The notes below the pieces were generated by a model. The model saw nothing but the letters and a program-made list of their open reading frames with translations, was not told the origin of the DNA and made no database searches. 64,000 nt of DNA from Trachythela sp. YZ-2020 (lineage: Eukaryota; Cnidaria; Anthozoa; Malacalcyonacea; Clavulariidae): the NCBI GenBank assembly GCA_016169945.1, contig JADLSH010000268.1, positions 829,105-893,104 of the forward strand. Reading direction: 5' to 3'. The stretch's first letter is position 1. The number at the start of each line of letters is the position of its first letter. Both the position numbers and the translations under genes were made by a program. This document shows positions 43,081-59,400 of this stretch, piece after piece.

Positions 43081-46000
43081 ATTCTATGCCTCTACGATTC
43101 AGTTTGTTTATGATTCTATGCATCTATCATTATATTATTGTATCTACTATGACACTATGATACTATGATTCTATGATACTATGATTCTATGATACTATGA
43201 TTCTATGATACTGGGATACTACAAAACTAGGATACTACGATTCTACGATACTATGATTCTATGATTCTAATTCTATGATACTATGATACTATGGTACTAT
43301 GATACTAGTATTCTATGATACTACGATACTACGATTCTACGATACTACGATACTATGATACTATGATTCTATGATTCTATGATACTACGACACTACGATA
43401 CTATGATACTAGAGTATAGTACTATGATACTATGATACTACGATACTATAGTATAGTACAATACTACGATACTATAGTATAGTACGATACTACGATACTA
43501 TAGTGTAGTACAATACTACGATACTATAGTATAGTACTATGATACTATGATATTATGATACTATATGATACTATATGATACTATGATTCTATGATTCTAC
43601 GGTACATACGATACTACGCTACTATGCTACTATAGTACTATACTATAGTATAGTACTATGATAGTATGGTACCATGATTCTATGATTCTATTATACTATG
43701 ATACTGTGATTCTATGATTCTATAATACTATGATACTACGATACTACGATACTACAATACTACGATACTAGGATACTACGATACTAGGATACTACGATTC
43801 TACGATACTACGATTCTATGATTCTAATTCTATGATACTATGATACTATGATTCTATGATACTAGGATACTAGGATTCTACGATACTACGATACTACGAT
43901 TCTATGATTCTAATTCTATGATACTATGATACTATGATTCTACGACACTACGATACTATGATACTAGAGTATAGTACTATGATTCTATGATACTATGATA
44001 CTACAATACTATAGTATAGTACAATAGTACGATACTATAGTATAGTACGATACTATAGTATAGTATGATACTACGATACTACGATACTACGCTACTACGC
44101 TACTACGCTAACATTTTAGTTCTGTTTACAGTAGGTAAGAAAACTATTTAATGATTATAAATTTATACTTTGGGTGTGAGATTCTATGCCTCTACGATTC
44201 AGTTTGTTTATGATTCTATGCATCTATCATTATATTATTGTATCTACTATGACACTATGATACTATGATACTATGATTCTATGATACTATGATTCTATGA
44301 TACTATGATTCTATGATACTGGGATACTACAAAACTAGGATACTACGATTCTACGATACTATGATTCTATGATTCTAATTCTATGATACTATGATACTAT
44401 GATACTATGATACTATGGTACTATGATACTAGTATTCTATGATACTACGATACTACGATTCTACGATACTACGATACTATGATACTATGATTCTATGATT
44501 CTATGATACTACGACACTACGATACTATGATACTAGAGTATAGTACTATGATACTATGATACTACGATACTATAGTATAGTACAATACTACGATACTATA
44601 GTATAGTACGATACTGCGATACTATAGTGTAGTACAATACTACGATACTATAGTATAGTACTATGATACTATGATATTATGATACTATGATACTATATGA
44701 TACTATGATTCTATGATTCTACGGTACATACGATACTACGCTACTATAGTACTATACTATAGTATAGTATACTATACTATAGTATAGTATACTATAGTAT
44801 ACTATACTATAGTATAGTACTATGATAGTATGGTACCATGATTCTATTATACTATGATACTGTGATTCTATGATTCTATAATACTATGATACTACGATAC
44901 TACGATACTACAATACTACGATACTACGATACTAGGATACTACGATTCTACGATACTACGATACTACGATTCTATGATTCTAATTCTATGATACTATGAT
45001 ACTATGATTCTATGATACTAGGAAACTAGGATTCTACGATACTACGATACTACGATTCTATGATTCTAATTCTATGATACTATGATACTATGATTCTACG
45101 ACACTACGATACTATGATACTAGAGTATAGTACTATGATTCTATGATACTATGATACTACAATACTATAGTATAGTACAATAGTACGATACTATAGTATA
45201 GTACGATACTATAGTATAGTATGATACTACGATACTACGCTACTACGCTACTATGCTACTATAGTATGATACTATGATACTATGATATTATGATACTATA
45301 TGATACTATGATACTATGATTCTACGATACTACGATACTATGATTCTATGATACTATGATTCTATGATACTATGATACTAGAGTATAGTACTATGATACT
45401 ATGATACTATGATTCTATGATACTACGATAATACGATACTACGATACTATAGTATAGTACGATACTATAGTATAGTACAATACTACAATACTATAGTATA
45501 GTACAATACTACGATACTATAGTATAGTACTATGATACTGTGATATTATGATTCTATGATACTACGATACCTACGATACTACGATACGACGATGGGTGCC
45601 TAGAGGGGCAGGCAGAGGGGGCAAGTTCCAAGTAATGTTGTTATTGTAAATGTTTTTTATAATGACTGTAAGTTTATATATTCTGTAGATTGCCCAAGAT
45701 TACATCAAGGAAAAACATTTTAGTTCTGTTTACAGTAGGTAAGAAAACTATTTAATGATTATAAATTTATACTTTGGGTGTGAGATTCTATGCCTCTACG
45801 ATTCAGTTTGTTTATGATTCTATGCATCTATGATTATATTCATGTATCTACTATGATACTATGATACTATGATTCTATGATACTATGATTCTATGATTCT
45901 ATGATACTATGATACTGGGATACTACGATACTAGGATACTACGATTCTACGATACTACGATTCTATGATTCTAATTCTATGATACTATGATACTATGGTT

Positions 46001-49000
46001 CTATGATACTACGATACTACGATACTATGATACTATGATTCTATGATACTACGACACTACGATACTATGATACTAGAGTATAGTACTATGATACTATGAT
46101 TCTATGATACTATGATACTATGATTCTATGATACTATGATACTACGATACTATAGTATAGTACAATACTACGATACTATAGTATAGTACGATACTACGAT
46201 ACTATAGTATAGTACAATACTACGATACTATAGTATAGTACTATGATACTATGATATTATGATGCTATGATACTACGATACTACGATACTACGATTCTAC
46301 GATACTACGATACTATGATACTATGATACTATGATTCTATGATACTACGACACTACGATACTATGATACTAGAGTATAGTACTATGATACTATGATACTA
46401 TGATATTATGATATTATGATACTATGATACTATATGATACTATATGATACTATGATTCTATGATACTACGATTCTACGATACTACGATACTACGATACTA
46501 CGCTACTACGCTACTATGCTACTATAGTACTATACTATAGTATAGTACTATGATACTATGATAGTATGGTACCATGATTCTATGATTCTATGATTCTATT
46601 ATACTATGATACTGTGATTCTATGATTCTATAATACTATGATTCTATGATACTACGATACTATGATACTACAATACTACAATTCTACGATACTAGGATAC
46701 TACGATACTAGGATACTAGGATACTACGATACTACGATTCTACGATACTACGATACTACGATACTACGATACTACGATTCTATGATTCTAATTCTATGAT
46801 ACTATGATACTATGATTCTATGATACTACGATACTACGATACTACGATACTACGATACTACGATACTACGATTCTATGATTCTAATTCTATGATACTATG
46901 ATACTATGATACTATGATACTATGATTCTACGACACTACGATACTATGATACTAGAGTATAGTACTATGATACTATGATTCTATGATACTATGATACTAC
47001 GATACTATAGTATAGTACAATAGTACGATACTATAGTATAGTACGATACTATAGTATAGTATAATACTACGGTACTACGATACTACGCTACTATGCTACT
47101 ATAGTATGATGCTATGATACTATGATACTATGATACTATATGATACTATGATACTATGATTCTATGATTCTATGATCCTATGATTCTACGATACTACGAT
47201 ATTACGATACTACGCTACTACGCTACTACGCTACTATGCTACTATAGTGCTATAGTATAGTACTATGATACTATGATACTATGGTACCATGATTCTATGA
47301 TTCTGTGATACTGTGATTCTATGATACTATGATTCTATGATACTATGATTCTACGATACTACGATACTACGATACTACGATACTACGATTCTAATTCTAT
47401 GATACTATGATACTATGATTCTATGATATTAGGATACTAGGATTCTATGATACTATGATACTACGATACTACGATACTACGATACTACGATTCTACGATA
47501 CTAGGATACTACGATACTACGATACTATGATTCTATGATTCTATGATACTACGACACTACGATACTATGGTACTAGAGTATAGTACTATGATACTATGAT
47601 TCTATGATACTATGATACTATGATACTACGATATTACGATACTATTATACTATGATACTATGATTCTATGATTCTATGATACTACGACACTACGATACTA
47701 TGATACTAGAGTATAGTACTATGATACTATGATTCTATGATACTACGATACTACGATACTACGATACTATAGTATAGTACAATACTACGATACTATAGTA
47801 TAGTACGATACTATAGTATAGTATAGTATAGTACAATACTACGATACTATAGTATAGTACTATGATACTATGATATTATGATGCTACGATTCTACAATAC
47901 TATGATACTACGATACTACGCTACTACGCTGCTACGCTACTATAGTATAGTACTATGATACTATGATACTATGATATTATGATATTATGATATTATGATA
48001 TTATGATACTATATGATACTATGATTCTATGATACTATTATTCTACGATACTACGATACTACGCTACTATGCTACTATAGTACTATACTATAGTATAGTA
48101 CTATGATACTATGATAGTATGGTACCATGATTCTATGATTCTATTATACTATGATACTGTGATTCTATGATTCTATGATACTACGATACTACGATACTAC
48201 GATACTAGAATACTACCATACTAGGATACTAGGATACTACGATACTACGATTCTATGATTCTAATTCTATGATACTATGATACTATGATACTATGATACT
48301 ATGATACTAGGATACTAGGATACTAGGATTCTATGATACTACGATACTACGATACTATGATTCTATGATTCTAATTCTATGATACTATGATACTATGATA
48401 CTATGATTCTACAACACTACGACACTACGATACTATGGATACTATGGATACTATGATACTATGATACTATGATATTATGATATTATGATACTATGATACT
48501 ATGATTCTATGATACTATGATACTATGATTCTACGATACTACGATACTACGCTACTACGCTACTATAGTACTATAGTATAGTACTATGATACTATGATAC
48601 TATGGTACCATGATTCTATGATTCTGTGATACTGTGATACTGTGATACTGTGATACTGTGATACTGTGATTCTATGTTTCTATGATTCTATGATACTATG
48701 ATTCTATGATACTATGATTCTATGATACTACGATACTACGATACTACGATACTACGATTCTACGATACTACGTACGATTCTATGATTCTAATTCTATGAT
48801 ACTATGATACTATGATACTATGATTCTATGATATTAGGATACTAGGATTCTATGATACTACGATACTACGATACTACGATACTACGATACTACGATACTA
48901 CGATTCTACGATACTACGATTCTACGATACTAGGATACTAGGATACTACGATACTACGATACTATGATACTATGATTCTATGATACTACGATACTACGAT

Positions 49001-49619
49001 ACTATGGTACTAGAGTATAGTACCATGATACTATGATTCTATGATACTATGATACTACGATATTACGATACTATGATACTATAGTATAGTACAATACTAC
49101 GATACTATAGTATAGTACAATACTACGATACTATAGTATAGTACTATGATATTATGATGCTATGATTCTATGATACTACGATACTACGATACTACGATAC
49201 TACGCTACAACACTACTACGCTACTACGCTACTATGCTACTAAATTAGTACTATAGTATAGTACTATGATACTATGATATTATGATACTATATGATACTA
49301 TATGATACTATATGATACTATATGATACTATATGATACTATATGATACTATATGATACTATATGATACTATATGATACTATATGATACTATGATACTATG
49401 ATTCTACAATACTACGATACTACACTACTATGCTACTATAGTACTATGGTATAGTACTATGATACTATGATACTATGGTACCATGATTCTATGATACTAT
49501 GATACTATATGATACTATGATACTATGATACTATGATATTGTGATACTATGATATTATGATACTACGATACTACAATACCACGTTACCACGATTCTACGA
49601 TACTATGATACTATGATAC
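43081..49619. repeat. 8-bp minisatellite (GATACTAT)n and variants, 6.5 kb
   Basis: The basic unit gatactat alternates with gattctat, gatactac and gatattat. The palindromic stretch actatagtatagt recurs many times. A block starting at acattttagt repeats at 43011, 44111 and 45715, with the same order of variants after it (gacactatgatac, gggatactacaaaactagg), so large pieces were duplicated. A 10-bp form, actatatgat, takes over at 49275-49390. Confidence 0.97.
45591..45782 (+). repeat. Exon-like module, copy 3 inside the array
   Basis: Near-identical to 42888-43080, including the acceptor-like ttctgtag, the 50-bp body and gtaagaaaac. It is embedded between minisatellite blocks. Confidence 0.9.
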
Positions 49620-49678
49620 GCAATCCTGATTGGTTTTTCTTCCTAACACGTTGGGCCAGTGTAGGTAGAGTATAATGC

Positions 49679-49812
49679 AAATTCGGCGGATGAGTAGTAA
49701 GAGTAAAACTACCTGACAAATACAATAAGAACTTCGACGTTTCGATGCGTCGAAGTTCTTATTGTATTTCCCAGGTAGTTTTACTCTTGCTACTCAATGA
49801 CGTCCGCCAAAT
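49679..49812. mobile_element. 134-bp hairpin element between arrays
   Basis: The left arm aattcggcgg, gtaagagtaaaactacctg, tacaataagaacttcgacg pairs with cgtcgaagttcttattgta, caggtagttttactcttgc, gtccgccaaat. The loop is 8 bp. It separates the long 8-bp array from a short one in the opposite orientation. Confidence 0.88.
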
Positions 49813-49962
49813 CTATTCCTTCCTAGTCCATATTTTCCTTCAAATACTCAACGCAAAGTGTCAAAGATCATTCTTATATGAAGGAATAACAATTCTTTGC
49901 GAAATTATATCGACATTGTCAACAACAAGTATTGTCGTCTCAATAAATAAGAAAAGCAGATA
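49813..49962. other. Short unique segment
   Basis: A 72-codon frame crosses from the hairpin into this segment and has no recognised domain. Confidence 0.3.
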
Positions 49963-50032
49963 GAACCATAGTATCATAGTATCATAACACTGATCATAGT
50001 ATCATAGTATCATAGTGTCATAGTATACATGC
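49963..50032. repeat. Short 8-bp array in inverse orientation
   Basis: atagtatc / catagtatcatagtatc is the reverse complement of the gatactat unit of the long array. About seven units, with one interruption. Confidence 0.9.
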
Positions 50033-50274
50033 TCAGATATGCCTTACTGTAGTATTTTTTATTACAGTGTATGCGGTCAGCATTCCCCAACCTGCCCTGG
50101 GTTGTGACTCCTACTGCATGTATTTACCGGTGAAAACCGTTCCAGCTGTAAGCTGTGATTATCAGTACTGGTAATAATAGACAAATATTAGCAGAGATAT
50201 TTATCAAATCAAGGGCTGATTGATCCTGCTATTGTTAATGTTATATATAATGACTAAGTTTGTATATTCTCTAG

Positions 50275-50308
50275 ATTGGCTGGCATTTCATCAAGGCATC
50301 ATGTTCCG
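50275..50308 (+). CDS. Candidate exon 2 of the MLSRT gene
   Basis: The acceptor is tatattctctag and the donor TTCCG|gtaaga. In the phase set by 42162-42177 it reads D-WLAFHQGIMFR with no stop. It is related to the 42985 exon-like body (CATCAAGG shared, same flanks). Very short, so the call rests on splice signals and phase only. Confidence 0.25.
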
Positions 50309-50446
50309 GTAAGAAAACTAATTATTGAGTTGTTATTTTGTATTTCAATTCCATATATCAATTTGAATGAGCGGTTTTTATCTTTATACAGCCAAATGTC
50401 GGGGGGGGGCATGACCGGTGCTGCGCTCCCTGCTCTATATCATATT

Positions 50447-53400
50447 TAGTATAACACTGCAGGGATTAGAATTACATGCCAACTCCACTAGTATAACAAC
50501 TGCCGAGATTATAATTACATGGCAACTCCACTAGTATAACAACTACTGAGATTAGAATTACATGCCAACTCCACTAGTATAACAACTGCCGAGATTAGAA
50601 TTACATGCCAACTCCACTAGTATAACAACTACTTAGATTAGAATTACATGCTAACTCCACTATAGTATAACAACTATTACATGCCAACTCCACTGGTATA
50701 ACAACTGCCGAGATTAGAATTACATGCCAACTCCACTATAGTATAACTATTACATGCTAACTCCACTAGTATAACAACTGCCAAGATTATAATTACATGC
50801 TCACTCCACTAGTATAACAACTACTGAGATTAGAATTACATGCCAATTCCACTAGTATAACAACTGCCGAGATTAGAATTACATGCTCACTCCACTAGTA
50901 TAACAACTACTGAGATTAGAATTACATGCCAACCCTGCTAGTATAACAACTGCCGAGATTAGAATTACATGCTCAGTCCACTAGTATAACAACTACTGAG
51001 ATTAGAATTACCTGCCAACTCCACTAGTATAACAACTGCCGAGATTAGAATTACATGCCAACCCCGCTAGTATAACAACTGCCGAGATTAGAATTACATG
51101 CCAACCCCGCTAGTATAACAACTGCCGAGATCAGAATTACATGCCAACTCCGCTAGTATAACAACTGCCGAGATTAAAATTACATGCCAATTCCACTAGT
51201 ATAACAACTGCCGAGATTAGAATTACATGCTCACTCCACTAGTATAACAACTACTGAGATTAGAATTACATGCCAACCCCGCTAGTATAACAACTGCCGA
51301 GATTAGAATTACATGCCAACTCCATTAGTTTAACAACTGCCGAGATTAGAATTACATGCCAACTCCACTAGTATGACAACTACTGAGATTAGAATTACAT
51401 GCTAACTCCACTATAGTATAACAACTATTGCATGCCAACTCCACAAGTATAACAACTGCCGAGATTATAATTACATGCCAACTCCACTAGTATAACAACT
51501 GCCGAGATTAGAATTACATGCTCACTCCACTAGTATAACAACTACTGAGATTAGAATTACCTGCCAACTCCACTAGTATAACAACTGCCGAGATTAGAAT
51601 TACATGCCAACCCCGCTAGTATAACAACTGCCGAGATCAGAATTACATGCCAACTCCGCTAGTATAACAACTGCCGAGATTAAAATTACATGCCAATTCC
51701 ACTAGTATAACAACTGCCGAGATTAGAATTACATGCTCACTCCACTAGTATAACAACTACTGAGATTAGAATTACATGCCAACCCCGCTAGTATAACAAC
51801 TGCCGAGATTAGAATTACATGCCAACTCCATTAGTTTAACAACTGCCGAGATTAGAATTACATGCCAACTCCACTAGTATGACAACTACTGAGATTAGAA
51901 TTACATGCTAACTCCACTATAGTATAACAACTATTGCATGCCAACTCCACAAGTATAACAACTGCCGAGATTATAATTACATGCCAACTCCACTAGTATA
52001 ACAACTGCCGATATTAGAATTACATGCTCACTCCACTAGTATAACAACTACTGAGATTAGAATTACATGCCAACCCGCTAGTATAACAACTGCCGAGATT
52101 AGAATTACATACCAATTCCACTAGTATAACAACTGCCGAGATTAGAATTACATCCCAACTCCACTAGTATAACAACTGCCGAGATTAGAATTACATGCTC
52201 ACTCCACTAGTATAACAACTACTGAGATTATAATTACATGCCAACCCCGCTAGTATAACAACTGCCGAGATTAAAATTACATGCCAATTCCACTAGTATA
52301 ACAACTGCCGAGATTAGAATTACATGCTCACTCCACTAGTATAACAACTGCCGAGATTAAAATTACATGCCAACTCCACTAGTATAACAACTGCTGAGAT
52401 TAGAATTACATGCCAACCCCACTTGTATAACAACTGCCGAGATTAGAATTACATGCCAAATTCACTAGTATAACAACTGCCGAGATTAAAATTACATGCC
52501 AACTCCACTAGTATAACAACTGCCGAGATTAGAATTACATGCCAACCCCACTAGTATAACAACTGCCGAGATTAGAATTACATGCCAACTCCACTAGTAT
52601 AACAACTGCCGAGATTAAAATTACATGCCAACTCCACTAGTATAACAACTGCTGAGATTAGAATTACATGCCAACTCCACTAGTATAACAACTGCCGAGA
52701 TTAGAATTACATGCCAACTCCACTAGTATAACAACTGCCGAGATTAGAATTACATGCTCACTCCACTAGTGTAACAACTACTGAGATTAGAATTACATGC
52801 CAACCCCACTAGTATAACAACTGCCGAGATTAAAATTACATGCCAACTCCACTAGTATAACAACTGCCGAGATTAGAATTACATGCCAACTCCACTAGTA
52901 TAACAACTACTGAGATTAGAATTACATGCCAACCCGCTAGTATAACAACTGCCGAGATTAGAATTACATGCCAACTCCACTAGTATAACAACTGCCGAGA
53001 TTAGAATTACATGCCAACTCCACTAGTATAACAACTGCCGAGATTAGAATTACATGCCAACTCCACTAGTATAACAACTACTGAGATTAGAATTACATGC
53101 CAACTCCACTAGTATAACAACTGCCGAGATTAGAATTACATGCCAACTCCACTAGTATAACAACTGCTGAGATTAGAATTACATGCCAACCCCGCTAGTA
53201 TAACAACTGCCGAGATTAGAATTACATGCCAACTCCACTAGTATAACAACTACTGAGATTAGAATTACATGCCAACTCCACTAGTATAACAACTGCCGAG
53301 ATTAGAATTACATGCCAACCCCACTAGTATAACAACTGCCGAGATTAGAATTACATGCCAACTCCACTAGTATAACAACTGCCGAGATTAGAATTACATG

Positions 53401-56400
53401 CCAACTCCACTAGTATAACAACTGCCGAGATTAGAATTACATGCTCACTCCACTAGTATAACAACTACTGAGATTAGAATTACATGCCAACCCCGCTAGT
53501 ATAACAACTGCCGAGATTAGAATTACATGCCAACTCCACTAGTATAACAACTGCCGAGATTAGAATTACATGCCAACTCCACTAGTATAACAACTACTGA
53601 GATTAGAATTACATGCCAACTCCACTATAGTATAACAACTGCCGAGATTAAATTGCATGCCAACTCCACAAGTATAACAACTGCCGAGATTAGAATTACA
53701 TGCCAACTCCACTAGTATAACAACTGCCGAGATTAGAATTACATGCTCACTCCACTAGTATAACAACTACTGAGATTAGAATTACATGCCAACCCGCTAG
53801 TATAACAACTGCCGAGATTAGAATTACATGCCAATTCCACTAGTATAACAACTGCCGAGATTAGAATTACATGCCAACTCCACTAGTATAACAACTGCCG
53901 AGATTAGAATTACATGCCAACTCCACTAGTATAACAACTACTGAGATTATAATTACATGCCAACCCCGCTAGTATAACAACTGCCGAGATTAGAATTACA
54001 TGCCAATTCCACTAGTATAACAACTGCCGAGATTAGAATTACATGCTCACTCCACTAGTATAACAACTGCCGAGATTAGAATTACATGCCAACTCCACTA
54101 GTATAACAACTGCTGAGATTAGAATTACATGCCAACCCCACTAGTATAACAACTGCCGAGATTAGAATTACATGCCAACTCCACTAGTATAACAACTGCC
54201 GAGATTAGAATTACATGCCAACTCCACTAGTATAACAACTGCGAGATTAGAATTACATGCCAACTCCACTAGTATAACAACTGCCGAGATTAGAATTACA
54301 TGCCAACCCCACTAGTATAACAACTGCCGAGATTAGAATTACATGCCAACTCCACTAGTATAACAACTGCTGAGATTAGAATTACATGCCAACTCCACTA
54401 GTATAACAACTGCTGAGATTAGAATTACATGCCAACCCCGCTAGTATAACAACTGCCGAGATTAGAATTACATGCTCACTCCACTAGTATAACAACTACT
54501 GAGATTAGAATTACATGCCAACTCCACTAGTATAACAACTGCCGAGATTAGAATTACATGCCAACTCCACTAGTATAACAACTGCCGAGATTAGAATTAC
54601 ATGCCAACTCCACTAGTATAACAACTACTGAGATTAGAATTACATGCCAACCCGCTAGTATAACAACTGCCGAGATTAGAATTACATGCCAACTCCACTA
54701 GTATAACAACTGCCGAGATTAGAATTACATGCCAACTCCACTAGTATAACAACTGCCGAGATTAGAATTACATGCCAACTCCACTAGTATAACAACTGCC
54801 GAGATTAGAATTACATGCCAACTCCACTAGTATAACAACTGCCGAGATTAGAATTACATGCCAACTCCACTAGTATAACAACTACTGAGATTAGAATTAC
54901 ATGCCAACCCGCTAGTATAACAACTGCCGAGATTAGAATTACATGCCAACTCCACTAGTATAACAACTGCCGAGATTAGAATTACATGCCAACTCCACTA
55001 GTATAACAACTGCCGAGATTAGAATTACATGCTCACTCCACTAGTATAACAACTACTGAGATTATAATTACATGCCAACTCCACTAGTATAACAACTGCT
55101 GAGATTAGAATTACATGCCAACCCCACTAGTATAACAACTGCCGAGATTAGAATTACATGCCAACTCCACTAGTATAACAACTGCCGAGATTAAAATTAC
55201 ATGCCAACTCCACTAGTATAACAACTGCTGAGATTAGAATTACATGCCAACCCCACTAGTATAACAACTGCCGAGATTAGAATTACATGCCAACCCCGCT
55301 AGTATAACAACTGCCGAGATTAGAATTACATGCCAACTCCACTAGTATAACAACTGCCGAGATTAGAATTACATGCTCACTCCACTAGTATAACAACTAC
55401 TGAGATTATAATTACATGCCAACCCCGCTAGTATAACAACTGCCGAGATTAAAATTACATGCCAATTCCACTAGTATAACAACTGCCGAGATTAGAATTA
55501 CACGCTCACTCCACTAGTATAACAACTACTGAGATTAGAATTACATGCCAACCCCGCTAGTATAACAACTGCCGAGATTAGAATTACATGCCAACCCCGC
55601 TAGTATAACAACTGCCGAGATTAGAATTACATGCCAACTCCACTAGTATAACAACTGCCGAGATTAGAATTACATGCCAACTCCACTAGTATAACAACTA
55701 CTGAGATTAGAATTACATGCCAACTCCACTAGTATAACAACTACTGAGATTAGAATTACATGCCAACTCCACTAGTATAACAACTGCCGAGATTAGAATT
55801 ACATGCTCACTCCACTAGTATAACAACTACTGAGATTAGAATTACATGCCAACCCCACTAGTATAACAACTGCCGAGATTAAAATTACATGCCAACTCCA
55901 CTAGTATAACAACTGCCGAGATTAGAATTACATGCCAACTCCACTAGTATAACAACTGCCGAGATTAGAATTACATGCCAACCCGCTAGTATAACAACTG
56001 CCGAGATTAGAATTACATGCCAACTCCACTAGTATAACAACTGCCGAGATTAGAATTACATGCCAACTCCACTAGTATAACAACTGCCGAGATTAGAATT
56101 ACATGCTCACTCCACTAGTATAACAACTACTGAGATTAGAATTACATGCCAACCCCGCTAGTATAACAACTGCCGAGATTAGAATTACATGCCAACTCCA
56201 CTAGTATAACAACTGCCGAGATTAGAATTACATGCTCACTCCACTAGTATAACAACTGCCGAGATTAAAATTACATGCCAACTCCACTAGTATAACAACT
56301 GCTGAGATTAGAATTACATGCCAACCCCACTAGTATAACAACTGCCGAGATTAGAATTACATGCCAACTCCACTAGTATAACAACTGCCGAGATTAGAAT

Positions 56401-59400
56401 TACATGCCAACCCCACTAGTATAACAACTGCCGAGATTAGAATTACATGCCAACTCCACTAGTATAACAACTGCCGAGATTAGAATTACATGCCAATTCT
56501 ACTAGTATAACAACTGCCGAGATTAGAATTACATGCCAACTCCACTAGTATAACAACTGCCGAGATTAGAATTACATGCCAACTCCACTAGTATAACAAC
56601 TGCCGAGATTAGAATTACATGCCAACCCGCTAGTATAACAACTGCCGAGATTAGAATTACATGCCAACTCCACTAGTATGACAACTACTGAGATTAGAAT
56701 TACATGCTACTCCACTATAGTATAACAACTATTGCATGCCAACTCCACAAGTATAACAACTGCCGAGATTAAAATTACATGCCAACTCCACTAGTATAAC
56801 AACTGCTGAGATTAGAATTACATGCCAACCCCACTAGTATAACAACTGCCGAGATTAGAATTACATGCCAACTCCACTAGTATAACAACTGCCGAGATTA
56901 GAATTACATGCCAACTCCACTAGTATAACAACTGCTGAGATTAGAATTACATGCCAACTCCACTAGTATAACAACTGCCGAGATTAGAATTACATGCCAA
57001 CTCCACTAGTATAACAACTGCCGAGATTAGAATTACATGCCAACTCCACTAGTATAACAACTACTGAGATTAGAATTACATGCCAACTCCACTAGTATAA
57101 CAACTGCCGAGATTAGAATTACATGCCAACTCCACTAGTATAACAACTGCCGAGATTAGAATTACATGCCAACTCCACTAGTATAACAACTACTGAGATT
57201 AGAATTACATGCCAACCCGCTAGTATAACAACTGCCGAGATTAGAATTACATGCCAACTCCACTAGTATAACAACTGCCGAGATTAGAATTACATGCCAA
57301 CTCCACTAGTATAACAACTGCCGAGATTAGAATTACATGGGACTCCACTAGTATAAAAACTGCTGAGATTAGAATTACATGCCAACTCCACTAGTATAAC
57401 AACTGAGATTAGAATTACATGCCAACTCCACTAGTATAACAACTGCCGAGATTAGAATTACATGCCAACTCCACTAGTATAACAACTACTGAGATTAGAA
57501 TTACATGCCAACCCGCTAGTATAACAACTGCCGAGATTAAAATTACATGCCAACTCCACTAGTATAACAACTGCCGAGATTAGAATTACATGCCAACTCC
57601 ACTAGTATAACAACTGCCGAGATTAGAATTACATGCCAACCCCACTAGTATAACAACTGCCGAGATTAGAATTACATGCCAACTCCACTAGTATAACAAC
57701 TGCCGAGATTAGAATTACATGCCAACTCCACTAGTATAACAACTGCCGAGATTAGAATTACATGCCAACTCCACTAGTATAACAACTGCTGAGATTAGAA
57801 TTACATGCCTAGTATAACAACTGCCGAGATTAGAATTACATGCCAACTCCACTAGTATAACAACTGCCGAGATTAGAATTACATGCCAACTCCACTAGTA
57901 TAACAACTGCCGAGATTAGAATTACATGCTCACTCCACTAGTATAACAACTACTGAGATTAGAATTACATGCCAACCCCGCTAGTATAACAACTGCCGAG
58001 ATTAGAATTACATGCCAACTCCACTAGTATAACAACTGCCGAGATTAGAATTACATGCCAACTCCACTAGTATAACAACTGCCGAGATTAGAATTACATG
58101 CCAACTCCACTAGTATAACAACTGCCGAGATTAGAATTACATGCCAACTCCACTAGTATAACAACTGCCGAGATTAGAATTACATGCCAACTCCACTAGT
58201 ATAACAACTGCTGAGATTAGAATTACATGCCAACTCCACTAGTATAACAACTGCCGAGATTAGAATTACATGCCAACCCTGCTAGTATAACAACTACTGA
58301 GATTAAAATTACATGCCAACCCGTTAGTATAACAACTGCCGAGATTAGAATTACATGCCAACTCCACTAGTATAACAACTGCCGAGATTAGAATTACATG
58401 CCAACTCCACTAGTATAACAACTGCTGAGATTAGAATTACATGCCAACTCCACTAGTATAACAACTGCCGAGATTAGAATTACATGCCAACCCCACTAGT
58501 ATAACAACTGCCGAGATTAGAATTACATGCCAACCCCACTAGTATAACAACTGCTGAGATTAGAATTACATGCCAACCCCACTAGTATAACAACTGCCGA
58601 GATTAAAATTACATGCCAACTCCATTAGTTTAACAACTGCCGAGATTAGAATTACATGCCAACTCCACTAGTATAACAACTACTGAGATTAGAATTACAT
58701 GCTAACTCCACTATAGTATAACAACTATTACATGCTAACTCCACTAGTATAACAACTGCCGAGATTAGAATTACATGCCAACTCCACTAGTATAACAACT
58801 GCCGAGATTAGAATTACATGCCAACCCCACTAGTATAACAACTGCCGAGATTAGAATTACATGCCAACCCCGGTAGTATAACAACTGCCGAGATTAGAAT
58901 TACATGCCAACTCCACTAGTATAACAACTACTGAGATTAGAATTACATGCCAACTCCACTAGTATAACAACTACTGAGATTAGAATTACATGCCAACTCC
59001 ACTAGTATAACAACTGCCGAGATTAGAATTACATGCTCACTCCACTAGTATAACAACTGCCGAGATTAGAATTACATGCCAACTCCACTAGTATAACAAC
59101 TGCCGAGATTAGAATTACATGCCAACTCCACTAGTATAACAACTGCCGAGATTAGAATTACATGCCAACTCACTAATATAACAACTGCCGAGATTAGAAT
59201 TACATGCCAACTCCACTAGTATAACAACTGCCGAGATTAGAATTACATGCCAACTCCACTAGTATAACAACTGCCGAGATTAGAATTACATGCCAACTCC
59301 ACTAGTATAACAACTACTGAGATTATAATTACATGCCAACTCCACTAGTATAACAACTGCTGAGATTAGAATTACATGCCAACTCCACTAGTATAACAAC

